Source: JANNYA01 sp031422315
GTDB lineage: Bacteria; Pseudomonadota; Gammaproteobacteria; Xanthomonadales; SZUA-5
Direction of reading: 5' to 3'
Assembly: GCA_031422315.1 (NCBI GenBank)
Contig: JANOQN010000036.1
Location: forward strand, 109,793 to 173,792
DNA: 64,000 nucleotides
Of the stretch, positions 55,301-62,741 are shown one piece after another. How positions within the stretch are numbered: position 1 is the stretch's first letter; every line of letters begins with the position of its first letter. The position numbers and the translations under genes were made by a program. Below the pieces are notes generated by a model. The model searched no databases. It saw nothing but the letters and a program-made list of their open reading frames with translations, and had not been told where the DNA came from.

Positions 55301-55359
55301 ATTGCCGAAAAACTCCAAGTGATGAGCCAAATCAAAGCCGTCCAGATGCGCGTTATCAT
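49390..55359 (-). CDS. Bacterial alpha-2-macroglobulin (YfhM type) with CSEQ thioester motif
   Basis: 1989 residues, longer than E. coli YfhM (about 1650). Two N-terminal hydrophobic segments (WTALIWLITWSFSAISGLA and WRILFSLVALAGLSYGL) suggest an inner-membrane anchor rather than the usual lipoprotein signal. Macroglobulin-fold domains follow (for example FSDRGLYRPGDTLNLGMIVRG). The thioester sequence Cys-Ser-Glu-Gln lies in SYLESFEHACSEQLSSQG at about residue 1511, preceded by the A2M core (YWSGVQSVDGKAQVSYPVPDDFNGSLRLMAVA). Such proteins trap attacking proteases in the periplasm and pair with PbpC, which repairs damaged wall. A single ORF without frameshift. Confidence 0.94.
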   Translation of the reverse strand: MITRIWTALIWLITWSFSAISGLARTLLGDVSYQAPSWVNTTRDVVAARPWRILFSLVALAGLSYGLQTWINRPAPIIPDLVTVSVDPISLTYYEIEPIRISPITLRFSNSIAAIDALSLPAKGLSIRPEHPGEWRWSDDATLSFTPSADWPIAVPYVILIDPKLAFRAGAVFHDTELEISTPEFSASVQSEFYQDPSDAANKRGIYTLQFSHPVDMSSLAGLLTLKPSLDANGEPIMAAPQFEILPGENSRTVFVKSATLGLPKQGGSLELVLKPGAKSLVLGPNDAANRAANNKAKEGLTSSVSLPSLYSVTVQQSGLAVIDTPDGEAEQILELQFNTEVNDAVLQKALKVVLLPRDAAQSTAAQRKRPHVWSASEVDETALKAGTVVLLSAIPGERANANLHQFKIKVPVGRSVRIAVAANLAAFGGTLMKDAFIDMQQVPENPPLLNFVGEGTLLSLKGERKLSIVHRHVAGMRLRIERVLPDQLHHFVNFQTANQKNPSFYDVQPEVLSERFEFMEALGEAEKSSYSGVDLSNFLSSGKQGVFLVSLFQLSQDDQDSIRKLGPDWQAKYELPGQQRDVRVIVLSDLGVIRKVMLDERQSIFVQSLASGEPVAGAQIDVLAANGSVLLAAPTNAVGRADLASLSGFQREHKPVLIRVQAGGDTSFLSLKTYDREVDFSRFEIDGQSTSLVPSTLSAHVFSDRGLYRPGDTLNLGMIVRGQDWTTALAGVPVTLRMSDPRGDITEQQLSLNSAGFIEASHRFAETAPTGNYYVELLGSPGAAPVLDENGDEIVPDSDVLQTLGSTSVTVQEFLPDQLKVSSEITGTKIGLAWQDVKDLGLLVNVKTLFGTAAQDRRVRTTFTLSPSLPSFAGYADFNFFDPNTPQNQYPDALPELSTNVDGNAQFPLDLSAFAPGVYSLSIYAEAFEAGSGRSVATQAHTIVGQPEMLLGIRSTDPLNYIKKYAARTLDIVALDRSAAPISVAGAVLRQVIVEHSYKSVLTKQGSGVYKYVSTKQSNVVKTEPLNLSAAINPLRLPTDKPGDFTFELHDANAVVLNSVNFSVAGAANLTRSLERNAELRVRLDKASYQPGDWIELNIEAPYIGAGLITIERESVFAHRWFKTGTTSSVQRIQIPEALEAGAYVNVQFLRDPQSSEVFMSPMSVAAMPFKIALDRRTQGLSLSAPKRVKPGEVLTIDVSTDGPAQVVVFAVDEGILQVAGYKLENPLAQFFPKRSLQVQTQQILDMMLPEFSKLLATAAPGGGGDEELGANLNPFKRKRKLPVVYWSGVQSVDGKAQVSYPVPDDFNGSLRLMAVAASATKVGTFTGKTEVRADLVLQPNAPTTLAPGDQTQISVSVTYPKPNAQTDAPAADAAMARVFQVQLSSNAGAQLVEPSTQQISLKPGDEAALMFNVKATDALGAAELNVSAEAPAQGSLKALSASAQISFSVRPAQAYQVSMRAGKLSAPMQQFDGLRQLYPQFAAQQIAASTTPLVLGRALVSYLESFEHACSEQLSSQGMGLLVQASLLDLRSDRPKTAEQLRQIISTLASRQNLQGGYGLWLAAPEADSFVSGYVGLFLAEADARGVAVNPAMFQRTLDYLKTLADSDNSGQLYELRERALAIYVLTKSGAVTTASIAKIEAALAQLGPNVPVDDLTHALLAASYRLLKQDKIADARIAPVIARLADLAAAPNVSDLTRLNDVSLLDSPISSDAFASYLVLKHFPKQRLNEAALERLYRPIELQLNNTLSSAFGLLALEQQGERGKTAELVFTQQTSAIGVSPALFAPLIASKSGAIQSTPFTAGTPALRISQAGYNGPVWYALNESGFDRASATEPVKMGLEVARELRDASGALATSVRLGDSLTSCVSLRALEVDGLRNIAVLDLLPGGFEIVNASNPGTGPGASIYSRNEMALDYADVREDRIVLYASASKSIQRFCYAIKASNTGRYLIPGASAASMYMRKIRAQSGSAGVIEVLGPKLGELK

Positions 55360-55538
55360 TGTAAAGCCCTTGTTAAAATTTAACTAAGTTGCGGAAGTGT
55401 GCGCGCAAAGCTAGGCGCATTTACGGCGAAATTGAGCGGTAATTCGGGCAATTTGCTGATGCACTCTAACTGACGCTGGTTTTACCATTCAACCGCCACA
55501 TGCGAAACTTCCGCGAAACTGCCTACCCGACTCATTCA

Positions 55539-56846
55539 ATGAATTATCAAAGCACGCGCGATCATGCGGCAAATCCAGCTTACTTCACCATCGATACCGC
55601 ACTTAATCTAGGGCTGGCACTGGATGGTGGCTTGTACGTGCCTTCTGTATTGCCCTCGCTTGATTTTACCCAGATTGACCCCGATGCCGGTTTGCCATCG
55701 GTAGCGGCCTTTGCACTTGCGCCGTTTTTCGTAGGATCGAGCTTAAGCGATGCGCTGCCCGAGATTTGCGCTGAAGCGCTCGCTTTACCAATACCGGAAA
55801 TCACGATTGGCAAACCCAGCGATGGCGTATCGGTACTTGAGCTGTTTCACGGCCCGAGCGCAGCGTTCAAGGATTTTGCCGCCAGATTCCTAGCCGGCTG
55901 CATGCGTCGGTTGCGCGTAGATCAGCCTGTGGCAACCGTATTGGTTGCCACCAGCGGCGATACCGGCGGCGCCGTGGCGGCCGCATTTCATCGCTTGCCT
56001 GGGTTTAAGGTGGTTATTTTGTACCCAGATGGGCGCGTATCGGCACGGCAAGCGCATCAGCTCAGCGCCTTTGGTGACAACATACTGACTTACAAAATCG
56101 ATGGCAGTTTTGATGATTGCCAAGCGCTAGTTAAAGCCGCGTTCGCTGATGCGGATTTACGCGCTGCTATGGCGCTGCTCACTGCCAATTCAATTAGCTT
56201 GGGCCGATTGTTGCCGCAAATGGCGTACTGCGCCTTTGCTGCGGTGCGGCACCAAAAAAACCATGGCAAGCCGGTCAATTTGATTATTCCAAGCGGCAAT
56301 CTTGGCCACGGCGTTGGCGCAGTTTTGGCGCGTGCGATAGGCGCGCCAATTGGCGAGATTGTACTAGCCGCCAATGCCAATACCGTGCTGAGCGAATACT
56401 TCGCCAGCGGCAACTATCAACCGCATGCCAGCCTTGCCACGCTCGCCAATGCGATGGACGTCGGCGCGCCAAGTAATTTTGAGCGCCTGCGCTGGCTGTA
56501 TCCCAACGGCAAGCCGGATTGTATGCAGGCGCATAGCGTGTCAGATGCAGAAATCCAATCCGAAATCACCGACGCTTTCACCGAAACCGGCTACGTGCTG
56601 TGCCCGCACACGGCATGCGCCATGCGCGTGCTAAAACGGCTGCGCGCAAGTGGCGATCAGCGTCACTATATGTTGGCAGGCACCGCACATCCGGCCAAAT
56701 TCGAAACAGTGGTAGAGCCACTGATTGGCCGTGCCGTCGCCGTGCCTGCGGGCCTTGCGCAGCTGCTCAATCAACCCATGCATGCTCAGCCAATGGCCGC
56801 GAATTCAGCGGCGCTCAAAGCCTTGCTGATGAATTTAGGTTCATAA
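55539..56846 (+). CDS. threonine synthase thrC: Threonine synthase
   Basis: About 435 residues, PLP enzyme converting O-phosphohomoserine to threonine. N-terminal MNYQSTRDHAANPAYFTIDTALNLGLALDGGLYVPS matches the family, then the PLP lysine in GPSAAFKDFAARFL, SGDTGGAVAAAFHRLPGFKVVILYP, LTANSISLGRLLPQM and the phosphate-binding IPSGNLGHGVGAVLA. The ATG at 55539 aligns with homologues better than the one at 55500. Divergent from the macroglobulin gene; trhO starts 3 nt after the stop. Confidence 0.95.
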   Translation: MNYQSTRDHAANPAYFTIDTALNLGLALDGGLYVPSVLPSLDFTQIDPDAGLPSVAAFALAPFFVGSSLSDALPEICAEALALPIPEITIGKPSDGVSVLELFHGPSAAFKDFAARFLAGCMRRLRVDQPVATVLVATSGDTGGAVAAAFHRLPGFKVVILYPDGRVSARQAHQLSAFGDNILTYKIDGSFDDCQALVKAAFADADLRAAMALLTANSISLGRLLPQMAYCAFAAVRHQKNHGKPVNLIIPSGNLGHGVGAVLARAIGAPIGEIVLAANANTVLSEYFASGNYQPHASLATLANAMDVGAPSNFERLRWLYPNGKPDCMQAHSVSDAEIQSEITDAFTETGYVLCPHTACAMRVLKRLRASGDQRHYMLAGTAHPAKFETVVEPLIGRAVAVPAGLAQLLNQPMHAQPMAANSAALKALLMNLGS

Positions 56847-56849
56847 CGA

Positions 56850-57578
56850 ATGCCAGCCCCCATAGAGAACATAGCCGGCTATCTATTCACGCATTTGCAG
56901 GATCTAGAGAGGAGAGCGAAAGTGATGCAAAGCTTATGCGACGAACTATCACTAAAGGGAACCATTTTGCTGGCGCCCGAAGGCATCAACTTATTTTTAG
57001 CGGGTAGCAGCACAGCGATTGATAGCTTTCTAACTACGCTGAGATCCGATCCGGTGTTGGTCGATTTTACTGTCAAACGCTCGTATTCTGAGGCAGCGCC
57101 ATTTGCCCGCATGAAAGTCAAAATTAAACAAGAAATCGTGCCGCTCGGCGTCAATAATCTAGACCCTAATCGCGCGCCTGCACCGCGGATGAGCAGCGCC
57201 GAACTCAAGCGCTGGTTAGATGAAGGCCGTGAGTTTATTCTGCTTGATACTCGCAATCGGTTTGAATTCAACCACGGCACGTTTGCTGGCGCGATTGACT
57301 TGAATATTGAGAAGTTTCGCGACCTTCCAAATGCCGTACAGCAGCAGCGCGAGCGGTTACAGAACTTGCCGATCGTGACGTTTTGCACCGGCGGCATACG
57401 CTGCGAAAAAGCCGCGCCGCTGCTACAAAAGTTCGGCTTTCATGATGTCTATCAGCTCGACGGCGGCATCTTGAAATACTTTGAAGAACAGGGTCAGGCG
57501 TACTACCAAGGCAGCTGCTTTGTGTTTGACGAGCGCATCGGCTTGGACGGCGAGCTCAGCGCGATTGATCCGCCTTAG
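56850..57578 (+). CDS. trhO: Rhodanese-domain tRNA uridine(34) hydroxylase TrhO (YceA)
   Basis: 242 residues. TrhO hydroxylates U34 of certain tRNAs, the first step of carboxymethoxyuridine formation. N-terminal ferredoxin-like domain (LKGTILLAPEGINLFLAGSS) and a C-terminal rhodanese domain (FILLDTRNRFEFNHGTFAGAIDL) with the catalytic Cys in VTFCTGGIRCEKAAPLL (about residue 177). C-terminal YYQGSCFVFDERIGLDGEL is diagnostic for this family. Operon with thrC. Confidence 0.92.
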   Translation: MPAPIENIAGYLFTHLQDLERRAKVMQSLCDELSLKGTILLAPEGINLFLAGSSTAIDSFLTTLRSDPVLVDFTVKRSYSEAAPFARMKVKIKQEIVPLGVNNLDPNRAPAPRMSSAELKRWLDEGREFILLDTRNRFEFNHGTFAGAIDLNIEKFRDLPNAVQQQRERLQNLPIVTFCTGGIRCEKAAPLLQKFGFHDVYQLDGGILKYFEEQGQAYYQGSCFVFDERIGLDGELSAIDPP

Positions 57579-57768
57579 TTTGCGCGGCTGCGGCGCTAAG
57601 AATCGCTAGCGGCTTCCGAATGCCACGCGCTGTGATGGAAAGCTGCGATTTTCGATGAACGCACCAATGCGTACTAAATGAATCAAACCGCTAAATCGAA
57701 GAAAGTTAAGCGCGAATTCACCGCGCACCGCCAAGCTTGCGGCAACTTCCCAAGCGAGTACTTGCGCC

Positions 57769-58449
57769 ATGATTCGAATGCTGTTTTTGCTGGCTTTTAA
57801 AATTGCGGCGATGTTTACTTTAGTTTCTGCAACTGATCTTAACGCCGCAGCGCCCGGCCCGGCACGCCAAGCGCTAAATCAGTTTAGCGGTCAGGTCAAA
57901 ACACTCAGTGGGCAATTTTCGCAGACGATATTAGACGCGAACGGCAAAACCATTGACGCCAGTTCGGGTTTGCTCAAGCTGCAAGCGCCCCGGCAATTTC
58001 GCTGGGATGTGCAAAAGCCCGAGCCGCAGCTCGTGATCGCCGATGGTGACAATATCTGGGTATACGATATTGAATTAGAGCAAGTTAGCGTGCGCCCGCA
58101 AAGCTTTGATGAGTCCAATTCGCCGCTCGCGGTGCTGCTTGATTTGGCCATGCTGGATCAAGAATTTATTGTTAGCGAAGCGGGCAAGCAATCAGGCCTG
58201 CAGTGGCTACAGCTCAAAAGCCGCGCGAAGGAGCCCGAGTTCCAATCCGCTAAGCTGGGCTTTGACAAATCCGGGCTAGCACAGATGCGTCTGACCGATA
58301 ATTTTGGCCAGCGCACCGAGATTCGTTTTAGCCAGTGGCGCAAGAACACTGCGCTAAAAGCCGCTGAATTCCAATTCACGCCGCCTGAAGGCGTAGATGT
58401 GGTTGGGCAAACGGCGGGTAAGGCGAGCGTGATCGGGATTCCGGATTAA
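57769..58449 (+). CDS. lolA: Outer membrane lipoprotein chaperone LolA
   Basis: 226 residues: signal peptide (MLFLLAFKIAAMFTLVSA), then LNQFSGQVKTLSGQFSQTILDANGK, SSGLLKLQAPRQFRWDVQKPEPQLVIADGDNIWVYDIELEQVSVRP, and FQFTPPEGVDVVGQ, all typical LolA segments. LolA ferries lipoproteins across the periplasm from the LolCDE complex to LolB. The usual neighbour ftsK is absent. Start at 57769 is the first Met before the signal sequence. Confidence 0.92.
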   Translation: MIRMLFLLAFKIAAMFTLVSATDLNAAAPGPARQALNQFSGQVKTLSGQFSQTILDANGKTIDASSGLLKLQAPRQFRWDVQKPEPQLVIADGDNIWVYDIELEQVSVRPQSFDESNSPLAVLLDLAMLDQEFIVSEAGKQSGLQWLQLKSRAKEPEFQSAKLGFDKSGLAQMRLTDNFGQRTEIRFSQWRKNTALKAAEFQFTPPEGVDVVGQTAGKASVIGIPD

Positions 58450-58461
58450 GTCCGCGTTACG

Positions 58462-59160
58462 TCACCCCAGCACCAACCCCAACTCCAACGCACTCAAAAC
58501 CCGCCATTGACCCGACTCCAGCGCGCCCAACTCCAGCCCACCAATTCGGCTGCGATGCAGCGTTTCGACATGATTTCCTACCGCAGCAAACATGCGGCGA
58601 ACTTGGTGGTAGCGGCCTTCGCTAATGGTGACGCGCGCGCAATTGGCGCTAATGACGTGCAGCTCAGCCGGGCGCAGTGGCGTAGTTTCACCATCCAGCA
58701 TAAGCGTGCCGCTGGCGAAGATTTCCGCTTCGTGGCCCTCAAGCGGCTGCGCGAGTTCGGCGATATAGCTTTTCGGCAGATGGGTTTTAGGTGAGGTTAT
58801 CTTGTGCAGCAGCTGGCCGTCATCGGTCAAAAGCAGCAGGCCGGAGGTCTGCCGATCTAGCCTGCCGACGCAGGCCATAATCGGGGTGCGCAAGCGAAAC
58901 CGCTCGGGCAGCAAATCGTAAATCACCAGCTTCGGATCCGTGGTCGAACAGGTGTAGCCGCAGGGTTTGTGCATCAGCAATATGCTGCCCGGTGCCGGAT
59001 CAAGCACCGAGCCGTTGATTCGAATTTGCGCGTATTCGCAGGCGCTTTTCTCGTTCAATACCGCGCCATCTGCGCTGCGGATTCGGCCATCGGAAAACAT
59101 GGCCGCCACTTCCCTGCGTGTGCCGTAGCCCAAATTGGCAATCAGCTTGAGCAGTTTCAC
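58462..59160 (-). CDS. rsuA: 16S rRNA pseudouridine synthase, RsuA family
   Basis: 232 residues. S4-like N-terminal RNA-binding part (LLKLIANLGYGTRREVAAMFSDGRIRSADG) and the pseudouridine synthase core with catalytic Asp in MACVGRLDRQTSGLLLLTDDG, plus KSYIAEL and RVTISEGRYHQVRRMFAAVGNHVETLHRSRIGGLEL. The RsuA family modifies U516 of 16S rRNA or related sites. Start is a GTG overlapping the rsmC stop (GTGA), with GGAAG upstream; both products act on 16S rRNA. Confidence 0.88.
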   Translation of the reverse strand: MKLLKLIANLGYGTRREVAAMFSDGRIRSADGAVLNEKSACEYAQIRINGSVLDPAPGSILLMHKPCGYTCSTTDPKLVIYDLLPERFRLRTPIMACVGRLDRQTSGLLLLTDDGQLLHKITSPKTHLPKSYIAELAQPLEGHEAEIFASGTLMLDGETTPLRPAELHVISANCARVTISEGRYHQVRRMFAAVGNHVETLHRSRIGGLELGALESGQWRVLSALELGLVLG

Positions 59161-60215
59161 TTACGCGCTTCCAGCACTTTGAAACCCAAGCCTTGCGCAA
59201 TCGGCGTGACCTGCTGAAACTGCTTCTCAAGCACCGCTTCATAGGGCAAATGCACGTTCGCCACCAAAATAAAGCGGCCGCCGGATTTCAGCCCGCGCGC
59301 CGCTGCGTTTAAAAAGCTGGTGCCTAAACCCGGCTCATCCATTCGGCCGGTGTGGAATGGCGGATTGGAGATCACGAAATCGTAATCATGCCGCTCCAGG
59401 CCCTGGCTTACGTCGTGCCAATAAAAATTCAGCGTCTTTTGCGAAGCAAACGGCTGCAAGTTAGGCTCCGCCAGCTGCAAAGCGCGCCGCTCCGCCTCAA
59501 AACAATCCAAGCCTTGCACTTGGGGATTGCGCTCCAGCAGCCGTTTTGCCAGCACGCCAAAGCCACAGCCCAAATCGGCACCAGTGCCGCGCAGATTTTT
59601 CGGTAAGTGTTTGGCGAGCAATGCCGAACCCGGGTCGATCCGATCCCAGGCGAAAAGCCCAGGGCGCGAAAGGAATTCATCATCAATCACCCGCGTCGGT
59701 TGATCGCCCGCCAGCCATTCGGTTGCTAAGGCCGCGTTGAGTTGATTTGCAGTGCCCCACATGACCCGCGATTTGTGTTTTGACGCGTGCTGGATAGCGC
59801 CAAACAGCGCTTCGCAATCCGATTGCAGCGAACGCGCGCCCTCAGTGTTTAACTGCGCCACCACAAGTTGCCCAGCCGGTGTCAGCAAACCGGCAGCAGT
59901 CGCCAACAGCGCACGCGTTTCAGCGCGCTGGCGCCCCGGCAGCAGCAAAATACGATCAAAGCGCTGGCCGCTCGGCAAATCTGGATTTGACGCAAAACCA
60001 GCAGCGTGAAGCTCATCGGCCCAAGGTTTGAAGCTTTGTACGCAGGTCAAATTCGGAATTTCATGCAGTTCTGCGCTGGCGCGTGCGCGTATGAATAGCG
60101 TGGTGGCGGCTTTTTCTGTAGGTTCAATGTGATTTGAAAGCGCCCAAAAAATGGCGTCGAGTGCGGGGTTGGGCATATAGGCGAGCAACTTTTTGGTAAC
60201 AATGGGCCGGATCAT
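59157..60215 (-). CDS. rsmC: 16S rRNA m2G1207 methyltransferase, RsmC type
   Basis: About 352 residues from the ATG at 60215 (MIRPIVTKKLL); an ORF start at 60290 is less likely. Two-domain protein: a degenerate N-terminal methyltransferase-like half and an active C-terminal half with SAM loop GTGADLGCGFGVLAKRLL and the catalytic motif FVISNPPFHTG, as in RsmC, which methylates G1207 of 16S rRNA. Followed by rsuA with a 4-nt overlap. Divergent from ppsA. Confidence 0.88.
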   Translation of the reverse strand: MIRPIVTKKLLAYMPNPALDAIFWALSNHIEPTEKAATTLFIRARASAELHEIPNLTCVQSFKPWADELHAAGFASNPDLPSGQRFDRILLLPGRQRAETRALLATAAGLLTPAGQLVVAQLNTEGARSLQSDCEALFGAIQHASKHKSRVMWGTANQLNAALATEWLAGDQPTRVIDDEFLSRPGLFAWDRIDPGSALLAKHLPKNLRGTGADLGCGFGVLAKRLLERNPQVQGLDCFEAERRALQLAEPNLQPFASQKTLNFYWHDVSQGLERHDYDFVISNPPFHTGRMDEPGLGTSFLNAAARGLKSGGRFILVANVHLPYEAVLEKQFQQVTPIAQGLGFKVLEARK

Positions 60216-60341
60216 AGCTTCAGCAAGCTGACTTAGCTGCAAAGTATCGCAAACGCAAAATGCCGCCAATTCGCAATTAGGCTTGTGCACTCAACAAATG
60301 CTTTGCATGATCACGGCACTTTAATCACTGCCGGGAATTTC

Positions 60342-62741
60342 ATGCAAGCTGACAACGCCAACCCCAATTCTGATTCGATCCTTTGGCTAGACCAACTGCG
60401 CCTAAGCGATCTGGCGCAAGTCGGCGGTAAAAACGCCTCGCTTGGGGAAATGATCGGCAATTTGAGCCAGCTCGGCGTGTCCGTGCCGGGTGGTTTTGCC
60501 ACCACCGCGGATGCGTTTAAGGAATTTATTGAACTCAATCAAATTAAGGATCACATCTTTGCGCGGCTGCAAGGCTTGAATGTCGACGACGTGGCGCGCC
60601 TCGCACAGATTGGCGCGGAGATTCGCGCGCTAGTGATGCAGGGCAAATTCCCGGCAAGCTTTGAAAATTCGGTGCGTGCGGGCTATGCCGAACTGGGTGT
60701 GTGGGCCGGCATTCCTGAGCCTGCAGTGGCGGTGCGTTCGTCGGCGACTGCGGAAGATTTGCCGGATGCGTCATTCGCCGGCCAGCAGGAAACGTTTTTA
60801 AATGTCAGCGGCGCGGAAACGGTGCTAGCGAAGATTAAGGAAGTGTTTGCATCGCTGTATAACGACCGCGCAATTGCCTATCGCGTGCATCACGGTTTTA
60901 AGCATGAGGACGTGTTTTTATCAGCCGGCGTGCAGCTGATGGTGCGTTCGGATGTCGGCGTTTCTGGCGTTACCTTTACGCTGGACACGGAATCTGGCTT
61001 TCGCGATGTAGTGTTTATTACCGCCAGCTTCGGCCTGGGTGAAATGGTGGTGCAAGGTGCGGTAAATCCTGATGAATACTACGTTTACAAGCCAGCGCTG
61101 CGGGCCGGCAAGCGTGCGCTAATTCGTCGATCATTAGGTTCCAAACAGCAGCAAATGGTGTATTCCAATGTGCCGGGTGAGCGCGTCAAAATCGAAGCGG
61201 TGCCGCTCGCCAAGCAGCGCCAGTTTGCGCTTAGTGCAGCCGATTGCACTGAGCTGGCAAGTCAGGCGCTGACCATCGAGCAGCACTACGGGCGGCCTAT
61301 GGATATTGAGTGGGCGAAAGATGGCATCAGTGGCAAGCTTTATATCGTGCAAGCGCGGCCTGAGACGGTGAAATCCCGCGAAACCGCGAAAGAAGTCGAG
61401 AAATTCAAGCTGTTAGAGCGCAGCACGGTGATCGCACAGGGCCGCGCGATTGGTCAGAAAATTGGCGCTGGCCCAGCGCGCGTGGTGAAGGGCACCTCGC
61501 AAATGGATTTGGTGCAGCCAGGTGATGTGCTGGTAACGGATATGACCGATCCAGACTGGGAACCGGTCATGAAACGCGCTTCAGCCATCGTGACCAATCG
61601 CGGTGGCCGCACCTGCCATGCGGCGATTATCGCGCGCGAATTGGGTATTCCGGCGATTGTCGGCTGCGGCGATGCCACGCTTAAAATTAGCAACGGCGCA
61701 TTGGTGACGGCGGTGTGCTCAGAAGGCGATACCGGCAGCATCTATCAGGGCCTGCTGAACTATGAGCGCTTAAGCGCGAACCTGGGCGAGATGCCGCCCG
61801 CGCCGCTAAAAATTATGATGAACGTGGCGCACCCCGAGCGCGCCTTTGAATTTTGCCAGCTGCCGCACGCGGGCGTTGGACTGGCGCGCTTAGAGATGAT
61901 TATCAATTCGCACATCGGCATCCACCCGAAAGCGCTGCTGGAATACGATTTGCAAGATGCCGCGACCAAAGCGCTGATTGATGAAAAAATAGCTGGCTAC
62001 GATGATCCGGTTAGCTTTTATGTGGATCGCCTGAGCGAAGGCATGGCAAGCATCGCCGCTGCGTTCGCGCCAGAAACCGTGATCGTGCGGCTCAGTGATT
62101 TTAAGAGCAACGAATACGCGAACTTGATCGGTGGTAAGCGCTACGAGCCGCATGAAGAAAACCCGATGATCGGCTTTCGCGGCGCATCGCGCTACGTCGA
62201 TCCACGCTTTAAAGATTGCTTCGAGCTGGAATGCCGCGCCATGAAACGGGTGCGCGAAGAGATGGGCTTGAGCAACGTGTGGGCGATGGTGCCGTTCGTG
62301 CGCACCACAGACGAAGCCGAGCGCGTGATCGACACCATGGCCGAGTTTGGCCTCAAGCGCGGCGAGCACGGCTTAAAAGTCATCATGATGTGCGAAGTGC
62401 CGTCCAACGCGTTGCTGGCAGATGAGTTCTTGGAATTTTTTGACGGCTTTTCGATAGGCTCGAACGATTTAACCCAGCTCACGCTTGGACTAGATCGCGA
62501 TTCTGAAATCGTGGCCGCACTATTTGATGAGCGCAACCCGGCCGTCAAAAAGCTGCTGTCAATGGCAATAAGCGCCTGCAAACGCGCCGGCAAATACATT
62601 GGTATATGCGGCCAAGGCCCGAGCGACTATCCTGATCTCGCGCTGTGGTTGCTGGAACAAGGCATCGAGAGTATGTCGCTCAATCCTGATACCGTGGTGG
62701 ATACTTGGTTGATGTTGGCGAAGGCGAAGGCTAGCGCTTAG
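60342..62741 (+). CDS. ppsA: Phosphoenolpyruvate synthase
   Basis: About 799 residues from the ATG at 60342 (GGGAA 8 nt upstream; the frame is open to a GTG at 60285). Converts pyruvate and ATP to PEP, AMP and phosphate in gluconeogenesis. N-terminal ATP-grasp part (QVGGKNASLGEMIGNL, VRSSATAEDLPDASFAGQQETFLNV), the phosphohistidine in NRGGRTCHAAIIARELGIPAIVGCG (about residue 425), and the C-terminal PEP-binding barrel (FSIGSNDLTQLTLGLDRDS, ICGQGPSDYPDL). The regulatory protein PpsR is not encoded nearby. The stop overlaps the convergent fic gene. Confidence 0.96.
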   Translation: MQADNANPNSDSILWLDQLRLSDLAQVGGKNASLGEMIGNLSQLGVSVPGGFATTADAFKEFIELNQIKDHIFARLQGLNVDDVARLAQIGAEIRALVMQGKFPASFENSVRAGYAELGVWAGIPEPAVAVRSSATAEDLPDASFAGQQETFLNVSGAETVLAKIKEVFASLYNDRAIAYRVHHGFKHEDVFLSAGVQLMVRSDVGVSGVTFTLDTESGFRDVVFITASFGLGEMVVQGAVNPDEYYVYKPALRAGKRALIRRSLGSKQQQMVYSNVPGERVKIEAVPLAKQRQFALSAADCTELASQALTIEQHYGRPMDIEWAKDGISGKLYIVQARPETVKSRETAKEVEKFKLLERSTVIAQGRAIGQKIGAGPARVVKGTSQMDLVQPGDVLVTDMTDPDWEPVMKRASAIVTNRGGRTCHAAIIARELGIPAIVGCGDATLKISNGALVTAVCSEGDTGSIYQGLLNYERLSANLGEMPPAPLKIMMNVAHPERAFEFCQLPHAGVGLARLEMIINSHIGIHPKALLEYDLQDAATKALIDEKIAGYDDPVSFYVDRLSEGMASIAAAFAPETVIVRLSDFKSNEYANLIGGKRYEPHEENPMIGFRGASRYVDPRFKDCFELECRAMKRVREEMGLSNVWAMVPFVRTTDEAERVIDTMAEFGLKRGEHGLKVIMMCEVPSNALLADEFLEFFDGFSIGSNDLTQLTLGLDRDSEIVAALFDERNPAVKKLLSMAISACKRAGKYIGICGQGPSDYPDLALWLLEQGIESMSLNPDTVVDTWLMLAKAKASA

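Noticed and set aside
57678..57800. 40-codon ORF overlapping the lolA start
   Set aside because: Has an ATG and reads into lolA out of frame, but no ribosome site and no recognisable pattern; too weak to call.
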